Below, piece after piece: positions 1 through 13,400 of a stretch of 64,000 nt of DNA. Within the stretch, counting starts at the first letter, position 1; each line of letters starts with the position of its first letter. The notes under the pieces were generated by a model. It saw only the letters and a list, made by a program, of their open reading frames with translations, was not told the origin of the DNA and ran no database searches. A program made the position numbers and the translations under genes. Origin of the DNA: Aphrophora alni (taxonomy: Eukaryota > Arthropoda > Insecta > Hemiptera > Aphrophoridae); NCBI GenBank assembly GCA_963513935.1, contig OY740769.1, positions 74,355,712-74,419,711 on the forward strand, in the 5' to 3' direction.

Positions 1-229
1 AAATAAAGAAAAGCCTTAAAAAAAAACAACTATAAATAATAAAACCTGTATTTGATTATGTTCAAAATAATTTTTGTGTGGTTTACACTCCTGAAAAAGA
101 GGTTGAAAATATACTACTTTCGAAAAACAAGATTTTATGTAGTTTATATGGATAAAATGAGCTAGATTCAGAATTATACATTTGTTTGTCTTATCAGAAT
201 CCAAAACTTTAGTGAAAAAAAAGATAGTG

Positions 230-1050
230 AAAATGAAATACAAAGGAATCCGCAGTATGTCAGTATGATTTCTACTTACGATTATTAATTATCTACTGGA
301 TAAAGATTACTGTGTTTATACTGATAATTTTTAATGTAACACAAAACTTGCACTTGCTTTAAAGGAGGAGCATAACAGTGCCTAAGAATTTAGTGAAAAT
401 TTAATTACAAAAAACAAAGTAAAGGGGTAATAAACAAAGTAAAAACCACTATATAGGGGTAAAAAAAAAGGAGCTAATGAAAGGGAAAAATATGAGGGAT
501 GTTATATGCTTATTTCCAATAAAATTGATGTCTCTTAAGCTGAAAAGAAAGGGATAGCAAGCAATGGTGGTAACAGTAGTGAACGACTACAATGTTTTCA
601 AGGTAGTGTGGATAGCATTAACCAAAATGCTGAGTACTTATTCAACTGAAAGAAAATGACAAAAAGTGGTACAAAAACAATTTAGTCATTTTTTGAATAC
701 ATGAATTTTCAATGCACTAAGTGCAGTGGAAAGTATAAATCACTTTAATTTAGAGAGGCCTTCATTGAAAATATTGTTAAACAGCATTATTTTGAAAAAA
801 AAAAAAAATAATAATAATAAATAAATAAATAAATAAAAGAAAAACCTTCTCTTCATAATAATTTTCTTAAACTATGTGAAAGATATTTTTCAGAGTATGT
901 AGCTGAAACAAAAAAGAATGCCACACAAAAATGTGTAGTTTGTGTGCAGAAAAAAGGAGGAAGACCCAGTATCAGTTTAAGGAGTGTGATGTTGGGTTGT
1001 ATGCCATACTATCCATCAAAACTTTTCACAAAGCAAATTTTTTTTCGATA
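230..1050 (+). pseudogene. Degenerate piggyBac-family transposase remnant
   Basis: No open frame survives, but translated pieces in several plus-strand frames line up with piggyBac transposases in order. YTDNF with a following KLALALKEE stretch lies near 310-365 (second catalytic Asp region). KGSVDSINQNAEY lies near 600-645 (third catalytic Asp, family pattern GGVD..DQ). KCVVC and ECDVGLYAI lie near 930-1010 (C-terminal cysteine-rich domain). The order and spacing fit the family. This copy is unrelated in detail to the better preserved piggyBac at 22.9-28.1 kb and is much older. Its terminal repeats were not found. It lies in the last trx intron visible here. Confidence 0.6.
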
Positions 1051-1335
1051 TTTTGAATAATGTTAACAGAATACCAGATTAGAGTAGTTGAATTTTTACA
1101 TTTTTTATCTAATAAAATAATTTAAAACCATATTTAAAAAAGAAAATACATTTTCGACAAAAACACAACAGCTTAGGAGAAAATAGGCCATAGAGTTGAC
1201 ACGAGTTTCAAATAGAGAGGACAAAGCTCTTTCACCAGTTATATACATCTGTTTAACATTTGAAATACACTTGTTTTATTTTACCACAATAATAAAATGT
1301 ACAGCTAGAATTAATTAAATAAATACAAAAATTAC

Positions 1336-1482
1336 CTCGCATGAATGGTTTATAAAGCGAGCAGCATTTCCTCTCATAGTCGCATCCACTACAAACTGAT
1401 CATCAATGCGGAACATATAACAGCCAATACCTTTAGAAGTGTAGTATCGTTCTCTCTTATCTGTTAACCCTGATCTAACCAC
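1336..1482 (-). CDS. trx: trx exon: SET-I and start of SET-C, last exon in window
   Basis: Forty-nine codons in phase 0, beginning [14 protein letters not shown] and ending RFINHSCE, the pseudoknot motif that contacts the cofactor. Acceptor AG at 1483-1484, donor GT at 1334-1335. The following PNCYSK... segment, catalytic tyrosine region and post-SET cysteines are not found between 1 and 1333, so the 3' end of the gene lies outside the window. Confidence 0.93.
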
Positions 1483-4400
1483 CTAAACACAATATTTAAT
1501 TAAATTTAAATCTTTAATCAGTTTTATTTCAAACAGAAAATGCTAACTGGTTTATTTAATGTAACATAAATATAATACACATGGCATTCTGTTAAAAAAA
1601 TAAAGGCCATGTATGAACTTTCAAACATTCTATATTAAATAAAAGTACCAACAAGAAATAAAATTACCTCTCCAGCATATTCAATAACCATTTCTCCAGA
1701 GTCAATGTCACGTAAGCAAAATAGCCCTCTGCCATGAATATCTGAACGAAACACCCCCACAGCTTCTTTCGATGTTTCTCGAAGGTGGCGAAACCTCATT
1801 GCCATTGGTAAATTGAGACTAGTGGCTCGCCGACTATAAATAACAAGGCAGGTGTGTTATTTAAGAATTATGAATGCAAGTAAAATGTATTCTTAGGGAT
1901 CATTATCGATTCACATTTAATAGGCACAGGTCTAGATTGTATCATGACTACAGCTATAACAGGTATATTTCAATATGGGAGTTATTATAATTTTTAATAT
2001 TAACAATTCTAATTAAATAATGTTTTAGATGTATGGTGAGGATTTAAATATTTGTGTTCAGAGGACTGGGGATAATTTTATATAATGAAAATTATTTGAA
2101 TTCTTAGAGTTGTGTATTTTAAATAATTAAAAAAATAATTTTAGATAAAATTTTCTTGTGATGATTTTCAGATGAAACGTTCATCATATTTTTTTATTTT
2201 GTTTAAAAGTTGAATTTAGACCAACACTCACTTTGATGCTCATATGCTGGTGAAATGGGCACGATTTAACATATTTTTTATTTGAGAATTTACTTGTTTC
2301 CCAATCAATATTGGAGATTTTCCAGCAATCACAGAATGTTATGACTTACGAAAAAGACCTTTCAATCAGCACCCATTTTGAAATTTCTTGACCTTTATTT
2401 TTGAGTATAACATTCAAAGTTTAACTGAAATCTACAATAAATTTGGGCTACTAGTGATTATTGATTTTTTTAAATTTCGAAGTTAGCAAGTAAAATATAT
2501 TTTTGAAAGCAAATTCTCATATTATTGTATTTTAGAAAACAAAGATGAGGTTACTGAGAGGAATTGAAAGTTGTACAAATGAACTATTGTAGAGCTACAG
2601 GTAACAAGTTATTTCCAAAAACGTATACAATTTTTCTAACTAATAACCTTCGCAAAAATTTTATAAAGCCTACATAACAAATTCAACAACAAAAATTGTT
2701 ACATACAGTTGAATCATAAAGCGAGTTAAAATGGTACGACATCTTCTTTGTTAGAATTGTAAAAGCTAGATTTTACAAAAGAAGTTTTTAATTAAAAAAT
2801 TTTTTTTTACATAATTAAGTTGATATTCAAAAAAGCCTATAATGTTCTAGATATTAAATTAGTAACAAACCTGTTTCCATTGACGATATCAGAATCTGAA
2901 TTGACAAGTAGTTTTGGAGGACGTCTATGTCGAGAGGCAAGCCAACTAAACATATCATATTTGTTGCGTATGTTAAACGGCTCAGTTCTTGCACACCCTG
3001 ATTTGTTCTCTTGTGGCAATGAAGATGGATCATCCATTACAGGAATTCTTGGTTTATGATATATGGGTTTGTATTTAACGCAATGGCCTACACCGGGTAA
3101 CTGCTCCAACACATATCTTACACTGTTGTTATCTAATCCTAGAGCTCTTAAATCTGACAAAAATGGATTTTGTGGTAAAGGTGGTAACTTCTTAGCAACT
3201 CTAGCAGCTTGCACAGCATTAAACACCTTTTGCCAAGCTTCTATTAAAGACGGTGATGAAATTGAAAACCCATCTTGTGAATTTATTTCAAAAATAATCT
3301 TTGGGCAAGATGAATTTTTAACTAACGTGTTATTTTTCTTTGGTTTACCTTCTCCATGTCTTTTAATAATCTTATTTTCATGTAAAGGCACTCGATTTAT
3401 AGATTCTTTAACTTTATTGAATTTTAAGGATTGGTTATTCGGAATAGACTTATTTATTAGTAATTTTGGAGAGAGTTTTTTACCATTTACTTTTTTAACA
3501 GGTTCTAATTTAATCGGTTCAGGCTTTATAATTTTATCTTCTAAATCAGTTTTTGGAGAAGATTCTGATACTATTGGTTTCGCCATGCAATCTGTATGAA
3601 AAATTTCGTTTTGCTTTGTATCCAAATCAATACTTATTAAATTAATCTGTACATTTTGATCTGCCGATTCTTTCAAAAGTTGAGGTTCATATTCTATTTT
3701 ATAGTTGTTTACTTTAGGAGGAGGAGATGTTTCTTCACTTGTATATATATTTTCAACCATTTTTGTAAGTTCATGAACTGGACCTAAAGGTTTTTTGACA
3801 GTTTCTGTTTCAAGTTCAATTTCCTGAACTACTGGGCTATCTATTACAATAGTTTTTTGGGTATTGACCATTTTAATACAATCAATATTCTTGTCTTCAT
3901 GAATAATCTGTCTAGTTGTTACAGCCTGGTATGTTGTTCTTTCTTTCACTTCTTGATAGTTATATGACCAAGGTAAACTATTTTCTTGCGTAGAAGGATA
4001 AACTGTTTCTGGTATTGTAGGTTGAACAGGTGTGGTATTTACTACATTAGATGGTGTATTAACTACAACATATCCTTGTGGGACTTCGACGACTGGCTTT
4101 GCTGTTTGGAAAACTTGTGTTGTTGTAGCAGAATAACTACTAGCTGCCAACATTCCAGATACAAACTGACTAGATGACATTACAGTATTACTAACTACAG
4201 TTTCCATTCCAACATACATTGGTGAACTTGTTATAAACATTCCTGTAGGTTGTTGACTAAATACTTCCACCGTTGGTGTAGGAGTGTTTACAACTAACTG
4301 TTCTACTCCATTTGGTTGAATGATAGTACCTAATACCGTAGGCATGACAGACTGTAACCCTATTGGTGTTGTTTGTAGTTGAAACGTTCCTGGCATTAAA

Positions 4401-7400
4401 GGGTTTGAAGTTAAATATTGTGTTTTATCATGGGAATCTAGAGTAGCAATGTACTGTATATTGTGTGTTGATGATTGCTGAGTAAATGAATCAACATAAG
4501 TTGGAATCATACTTTGTGTTGGTACTTGTTGGAGGATCAAAGTAGGATTAGATACTGATACTGCAGGCGTTGCTTGGTACTCGATAATCTGTTGAGGCTG
4601 ACTAGTTATCTGTTGAGGTGTTGAAATGACTGGTGTTATTTTTTTCCGACGAACATATGCTCTTGGCAAACGAGTTCGAATTGGACTTTCTTTTATACAT
4701 GGTACCATGGAATGAACATTGTCAATCTGATCACAGACTGAGCTAATTTTTGTAAAATGATTTACATCTGAATTTTCAATGTCCATTAACCCATTCTGAA
4801 CAACAGAACTGTTTAAATTTACATAAGTAACATTGGTTGAAACTTCCATGTGTTTATTTTCAGTAATTACAGAATTAAAATTCTTTGTTGTATATGTTGG
4901 ACGAATTTGTTCCATCGATGAACATAAAGAACTGCTAGACAATCCATTGATGTTATTAATTTCTGTCATTGAATCTTGTGAAGGTTGATAAACACACTCT
5001 ATTACTTGTGGAGGAGTACGTGGATTTTCTTCTTCAATGTCTTTTAAAGTTTTATTAACAGTGTAGAGTGTATTTGGTGCTAACATTTCAGGATCTTGAA
5101 CTTCTTCAACAGGACTAGATACTTTCTCTTCTTCACTGGAATCACTTTCACTGCAAGATAAAATATAATCAACACTACAGGTCTGTAAATGTCTTTCATA
5201 ACTTTGCGCTGTTCTATAAGTTCTATGGCATCTCGCACACTTTACTGGTTTTTCTTCACCCGCTTCACTTTCACTACTGAAATCTACAGTCCCGTCAACC
5301 TGGTCAATCAAACTCCATTCAGAACCCAATTCATCCCTTACAGGACTACTTGATTCACTACAACTACTAAAATCAATAGTTCCGTCTACTTGCAAAATTC
5401 CATTTTCTGTATATTTTGTATTTTCAGTTTGATTTTCTTCAAAACCTTGACTTTTTTGTATTTTTACATGAAGAACTGGGGTGTATTGACTTTCGTCCAT
5501 TGATAATGAACCTACATCACTTTCGCTGCTACAATCTCCCGCTCCATCCACTTGCAGTATTCGAGCTTGACGCCACTTCCCAGCATTTTCTTTTTCTTCG
5601 TTATGCTTTCCTTCAGTAATATGCTCATTAATATACTGGTTAATTCTTCTATCATCGGTTTTTCTTCTCACAACTTTTTTGCTTTGATGCAGTTTATTAT
5701 CAAAAGAAATGGCACAAGAAGACCGAAAAGGCTTATCTGACTTGTTTCCTAAATCAGAACCACTGTCATCAGCATCTGATTTATTTCTTTTAGAATTATG
5801 GACACTTTCAACATCTGAATTCGAATCATACTTATACTCTTTATCATGTTTTGAATCCATTAATGTTACATCATCATAACTCATCATTTTAGGGAAAATA
5901 TCTTGCATTGATATTCCATCAAGAAGGTCTCCAGGGAGGTCTTCAAATATTGCATCTTTTAATTCAGGAGGCAACAAATCAGATGCTTGCTGGTCTGATA
6001 AACATCCTTCATCCTCCTTCGAGCAAACAGTATCTAGAAGATAATCAATAACTTGTTTTATATCACTTTGGTTAACACACATTGTTACTTTATTATTTTT
6101 ATTATATTTTTTAGATACATTCAGGTTAACAACTTCTAGCGAATGATCAACAGTATAATTTTGATCACTTTCAGTGGAGTATTCAAGAACAGAGTGAACA
6201 ATTTTAGTTCTTATATGATATTGCACAATCCTCCAAGGTTCTATGGATGACCAAAACAAACGGGTGCAGTTGAATTCGCATGGGATGATAGAGTAAGTTT
6301 GGTCAGAAACTTCAGGTACAAATTCTCCAATATTTTCAACCGTCAGTGAGCCTACCATCAATCTTACTTCCTCTTTTGGCACAAATTTCTTTTTTTTCCT
6401 TTCTAATTCAACATAAACTGGTCGTAATACTGGATAGTCAGAGTCCAAAACTAATGGTTTTGAGTCATCGGTATCATCTTGATGAAGCAAACAATACACA
6501 GCCTTGTTCTCTAAGAAAACACATAATTTAGTTCTAGCACAAGTAAAGTGAAAAGCTTCTGGACAGTTTCTATTACAACATCCTACACTTGCTCCTTTCT
6601 TGCCACAACCTGAGCAACGAATATGCCTACTCCTAGAAATCGCACTATGAACATTTTGTAAAGATCCGTCTATCTCTTCAAACACTTCATTTGACCACAG
6701 CGCACAGTTGGTATGAACCCATTCGTTATGACCACAATATAACAACCGTCCCTCTTGGTATGTCTTACCATCACCAACTGCTTTACATAAAAGGCAAACC
6801 CTATTATCTGCAATTGTTAATTCGTTATAATAATAACTTGGGCTCAAATTTAACAAGTCTTTTAACACAGTAGCAACATCTTCTACCTCACAATCGTCCC
6901 TTCTTTTTCCGCTAATTGTTTCTTCAGTTGTCCCTGGTTTTGTAAATTGTGTTATGTTACCAGATTCTTTACGGGCATCATATACTTGAGATCCCTTTGG
7001 ATCAAACCAAGGAAAAACATCTTGCAACGTATGATGATAGAGTTTCAATAAGTCCAAACCTTGGACACTGTTTATCACTTGCTGCATGTCTTGATGGAAC
7101 TGCGACAGAGAGGTATATTCATTTGAATTGACTTTCTTTTTAATAGTTAGAAGCGTTGGTGACGATTTTGTCCAAGGTTCTAATCCCATACAAAAACATT
7201 GTTCAGCTGTTGTGGATTTTAATTCGTCATCTGTACTGCCAATCCCTACAAGTAAACATTCATTGTTAATAATATTTTAGTAAACATAATGATTCTGTGA
7301 AAGTATAAATGATAAACATATTAAAGATAATTTTACATGGTGGAGCATTAGTGTAGCCACCATTTTATACTCTCCTCAAAAATACTTTATTTTGGAAGGT

Positions 7401-10400
7401 AGAAATTTAAATAACATTTTATGATTAATTAATGCTTTGATTTATAAATTATGATGATTGTATGATGGATCTAAATCTTGGCATTCATAGCCTTAACCCT
7501 GTCGGTGGCAGTGTTAATTTTCTTCGTTTTTTAAAAAATTAATAAAAAATATTATTTCTATACAAAACCTAACTTATAAGATATCATTTTTTTCAGAAAG
7601 ATGCATAGAATTCATCTGTGTAATAAAAAAAAAAGTTTAACGTTTTTTGAAAAGGTTTTGGAGTAAGTATGCTACATGTCAAAAACAAAGTTACCATTTT
7701 TCAGGAAAACCCTCTATAATCCAATATCAATAGCTTACTACCTATTTCTAAGATATACACAATTTTTGTGTATTATTTGTGAATATATTTAGGAAAAAAA
7801 TATATAAATTTGTTACAATTTCAAAATGTAAAAAAATATTTTACGTAAAAACTGAATTTTCTCTTTATTTTTTCAAAAAAACATTAAAAATAGTAAAATA
7901 TATTTTATACAGAACTTCTATATATCATACTGTCCAGAAAGGTGCATAGAATGTAGGTGTGTAGTGAAAAAAAATGTTAGATGTATTACATTTGGAGTTT
8001 TTTGGTCAAATACCAAGAAATCGAAGAGTAACGGAGCAGAATTTTCACAAAAATGGTAATGAATAACATACTAATAGATTTATCTGAATTTTTTCAACCA
8101 TTTCTTGACATTTGTAATATATTTGTGAATATATTTAGGGGGAAAAAATAATAATCTGTTACATTTTCTAAATAAAAATGAAGATTTTCCAAAAATTGGT
8201 ATTCTGACGCTTGAAGGTTAGGTTTACACCTCGATCATTTAGGCGTAATTAGTAACTTTCTAAAGCTATGCCTAAGACAAAATCATTAGATTTCACTAAG
8301 ACAACATACTTTACAAAGAATAACACACATATACACTTGTAATAATCAAATAAAACACTAAATACTCAAAGAAAATTTGCATATAGCCTACTTACAATTT
8401 TCCTTTTAGGTTATGACAAATATAAACCTTTCACAAACTAGAAATTCACTAAAAACATAAACTTTAGATATAAAAACACATATATTGTAACTTGTATACA
8501 AAATATATACAATTTGTATAAACAAACCTTCAAAATAAAATAAATATGTATTCCCAAACAATTTGCGCTATGTCATTTGTTACAGTATTTACATCGCACC
8601 ATTGCGTATGTTCCGGGATCAAAACAAAACCTTTTAACTAAGTATTGCCTATATCGAGTGGTACCAACTTATAGAATGAAATTTCCTCTACAACATAGTG
8701 TAAAGAACAAGTCCTTTTTCTGACATGTAAAATGAATTTCGTCTTTTCGTAAAGTGCACCGAATGCCAAATGAATTTCGTGTCGTCAGGTTTGTTCCCTG
8801 GTCAAATAGATATATCTCTGGATCTGTTAGAAGCAGAATAATTTGTAATCTACGGTTAGAAAGAGAAACATGTGATCTATAGAACAGTGTTTTAGTTGAC
8901 TTAAATGACAGATAAATAGTGTTGTAATCATATCGGGGAAAATGGCGTCGCGTTTTACGAAAAGGTGCACGGTTCAAATCTTTGACGTTATGTATTAAAA
9001 ATACGCGAACTTCAGCAATTTTTGGAATATTATTTATAACGTTTTGTGGTATTTTTTTGCATGATTATGCATCTACGGAACATTACTTTTCCAACGGTAT
9101 TTTATTTATTGTGATAGGACAATTCTAAGTGGGCGTAATGTTGAATTGCAAAATACATGTTTTAGAGATGCTGCGCTAGGCCATGCATGAAAAATCGACC
9201 CGCTAGCGGGTCGAACATCCGTTGGTGGGTTAAACAACGTAAGTGTAATTAATGTATGACTTGAAAACATAGTGTAAAATTAATTATAATTAGTTCAATT
9301 AAAGATATACAGGATGAATCAGGAAGATTAGGAGAAACTCTCAGGACGTATTCTACTAGTGAAAATAAAGAAAAAATTTCATTTATCTGCCACTTAATAT
9401 CTTTGGATGTAGGAAATATATTGAACTCAAATTTTGTATACATATATGGTATAACATCTTTTATCCATATACAAAAAACCAAAACATCTTTTCATCTATT
9501 TTCAAAATGGCAGCAGTTTAAATTTTTTTATGTAAAATACCGCTAATGAAACAAAATATTTCAAGAAACAAATAAATTCCTTTTTAATGACAAACAAAAC
9601 TTAAAAAAAAATAAAAAATTTCTGTAACTTAAAAGATAACCGAGTTATTGGATAAAACTAAAAATATGTATCTTGGTAGTTGTACATAATATCCAAAATT
9701 ATTCCAGAATCAAATTATGAGAAAAAATATTGAAATAAGTCCATAATAAATTATTACAAACTTACAAAAAAGGTTTTTATTACACCAAAACAAAACAGAA
9801 CTGTAAACAAAAATTTTAAGTTACCACGAAAATTCTTTTAAAAGTATGTTAAGGACAAAGAAAAAAATGGGAAATTTAATTTCCTAGATTGGCAGTATAG
9901 TAACAGCAGATAAACACTGAAAAGTTTAGCAAACATTTCAAATTATTAGTAGTTAGAATATTGCTTTCAGCTTAGTAACTATAACAGTGCATGTTAATCG
10001 TGAACTAAAATATGCCATCCAAGTTTACGAATGAAGAATACGCTGATATTGTTTATGTGTACGAGTTTTTTAATAGAAAGACAGAACAGGCAAAACGCAA
10101 ATATCTGGAGAGATTTCCAAATAGTCAAATTCCCAATACCAAAATCTTTGTTTCAGTTTTCCGGTGTTTACGTACAAATGGGTCATTCCCATCTTCTAAA
10201 TATACAGTTGAATGGCCACAATGTCACCTGGTTAATTTAAAAGAAAAAGTAATTCAACACATTCAACGTATCCCAAGTCTCAATATAAGGATAATATCTT
10301 TTCGCACTGGATTGACACAAAGTAAAGTATGGCGAATACTTAGAAAAGAAAATCTGTACCCTTTCCACTACCATAAGGTGCAAAACCTATTACCAAGAGA

Positions 10401-13400
10401 TTTACCGATACGATTAAATTTTTGCAATTGGCTTGATTTTTAACACCGAAAATTCTCATGTATGGAGTGATGAAAATCCAAATTTCACAATTGAAATTTC
10501 ATTCCAACATAGGTACCACGTTAATGTTTGGTGTGGATTATTTGTCACAAACTTTGTGACCATTCATTTTTAAAGACAACCTTACGGGTGCTGTGTATCT
10601 GAATTTTTTGCAAAATGATTTGTAACCTCTTTTAGAAGAAGTTCCTCTACTTACAAGGTGTGAACTTATTTTCCAGTAAGATGGGTCAACTCCTTATTTC
10701 TCCATAGCTGTTAGAAATCAGTTAAATTAAACATTCAAAAACTGGTTTGAACGTGGTGGACTAACTAATTGGCCTCCAAGGTCACCTGAATTAACACCCC
10801 TAGATTATTACCCGTGGAGTCGTATGAAAGCTTTAGTATACGAAGAAAAAGTTAATACACAGGAAGAATTGCTAATTAAAATTCATATCGCTACTGAAGT
10901 TATTTGAAACCAACATTATGACATACAAAATTCAATTGAAGGAATCTTATTTAGGACACAATGTTGTATATACAATATGATGTAGGCAATTTGAACAATT
11001 TTTAAATCAGAAATAATTGTTTTTTTTTTTTAATACCTCTTTAAATTTTATTTTGTATTGTCTTGATTTTAACCGTCTTTTAAAAGAATTTTCGAAGTGA
11101 CTTTATTGTTTTGGTGTAAAAAAACCTCTTTTTAAAAGTTTGTAATAACTTATTATGTACTTCATTCAAATGATTTTTCTCATATTTTGGATTTAGAGTA
11201 ATTTTTGATATTATGGACAACTACCAACATAGAATTAAAAAAAAGTTTTTAGACAATAATCGGTTATCTTTTAAGTTACCAAAAAATTTAAAAAAACAGC
11301 TATGTTAGTAAGGATTTTTTGTTTCTTGAAAATATTTTGTAAAGCTAGCGTTTTTCAAGATAATTGACATTAAAAATTTTAAACAGCTGCCATTTTGAAA
11401 ATAGATGAAAGGACAATTAGATTTTTTTGTACATGGGTAAAGATGTTATACCAAATATGTACACAAAATTTGAGTTCAATATATTTCCTACATACAAAGA
11501 TATCACGTATTTAGTGAAAAAAGAAAAAAAAAAAGAAAAAAAAAGAAAAAAAAAGCAGTTAATTGGAAAACTATGCATTTCCAGTCCTACGTTTATATGA
11601 AATTTTTTCTTTAATTTCACTAGAAGAACACGTTATGAAAGTTTCTCAGTTTCTTCCTGAATCACTATGTATAATAATAAAACTATTTTTATAATAGTAA
11701 AATTTTCTATAATCACCAGTTCTGATGAAGATCTAGTATGTATCTTGTATAAGTTCAAATTTTATATAGTTCTAAATTTGATCATTAAGTAAAGAGCAAT
11801 TATACTATATTTTGAGCGACTAGGTTTTTAATATTAAACTAAACTCTATGGTGTACAATAGCCTGAGAAGAGCTTAGGCGTGCTAGGTGGCTTTACAGTT
11901 GGAAAATTTGTGGTTAGTCAAATTCCCACCATTCAAGGATTTTTAATCAAATTTAAATACCTCATAATACTGGGTCAAGATTGAAATGTTTAAGATTGCC
12001 ATGGGATTGAACCCGGAACCTCTCACTCAGTTTCGTAAAAAGAAAATGTCGTTATACACAACATTAGACTGCTTAAAAAATTACAATATATTTTTTCCTA
12101 TGTGAAATAATAAAAAACAATATATTTTCACTATACTCAACATAAAAACCTATGTAAGCTAATTTAGGTTAGGCCTACTATAAAAATGATATGAGTCTAT
12201 AGGTTTTTAACATGTTTTAAAAAAGAGTACATTCCACATATAAGTGAAATTGAATACAACTTCTGTTGAATATATGTCCACTTAACTTATATTGTTAAAA
12301 CATTAAGGCAACCAAATTATCGCCACAGTTTATATATTATAGTTTATTTCAGTTTATTACAAAAACTCAGGCAGATCGATTTCCTGTCTATACGTATATG
12401 TCACTAGTCCCAATTAAGAATTTTTTTTATTGACCCATTTAACACTTTTCCTTCTTTTCACACCGTTACGTTTTAGAATTTCATTTTTATATGATTATCT
12501 TTAATCCAGAAGCAGAAAGTTTCATTTTAAAGATTAAAAGGAATTCTAATTTAAAAAGCCGTAACTCATCTAAAGATTTACCAATTCAAACTGAACTTTA
12601 TAAAAGCTTAGGAGGTTGCAAGTTACCTATAAAGTAATCGGCATTCCCAATTTTATTTATTTATTAATTTTTGTTGTAGTTAATGGCGAAAAAACCATTG
12701 CGGTTATCATCGCCTTCACGAAATTGAGCATCAAGATGCTTCACCAAAAAACCTATACATGAGACAAAAACATAAAATAAAATTTGAACAACAATAACAA
12801 GATTAAAACTAACAGAGATAAACAAAAACATAACATGTCACAGGGCTGTAATAAGGCCCTGCAACAAGTTAACAATAATAAACCACGATAAAAACAATTA
12901 CCAACAATTACAAACAAATATATAGGACTGTATAAGGGCCCTGCAATGAGTTAACAAGGATCAAATTTTTAAATTAAAAAAGACAACTAAACATCACATT
13001 ACAGAGTTGTAAAATGATTAAAATATTTGATTAGAAATTTTTTTAAATTTTATCGAACATTTTCAGACTGGTATTTGACTTGTAGCTTCGTCAGCTTTTT
13101 GGTTTCCTGAAAGTTCGCAATGCCAGGTACCCAGCAAAATGATACATCAACACCTCAAAGCTGTAGTTTGTGTGTAGAACACAGAATATCTTCAACCAAG
13201 ATAATTTTGGAATACTTATCCTGGATAGCACGTAAAGCACTTTTGGAATCGGAACACAAAAGATAGTAATGAAAACCAGATGGAACAATATGGTCTTTCA
13301 AAATAGCAAAGAGTTCGGCAGAAAATACAATATAAGCTAAGGTTAATCCATACATATATGTTCGACCAGATGAGTAATATACACAACCAAATTTAATGTC

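Noticed and set aside
2820..3599. Plus-strand open frames of 79 and 178 codons over the trx giant exon
   Set aside because: They are antisense to strongly conserved FYRC, Win and linker coding sequence; long antisense frames are expected opposite a long coding exon.
7189..7189. ATG at 7189 as the start of a protein
   Set aside because: The frame stays open upstream to a splice acceptor at 7246-7247, and the phase joins the exon at 14972; the Met is internal.
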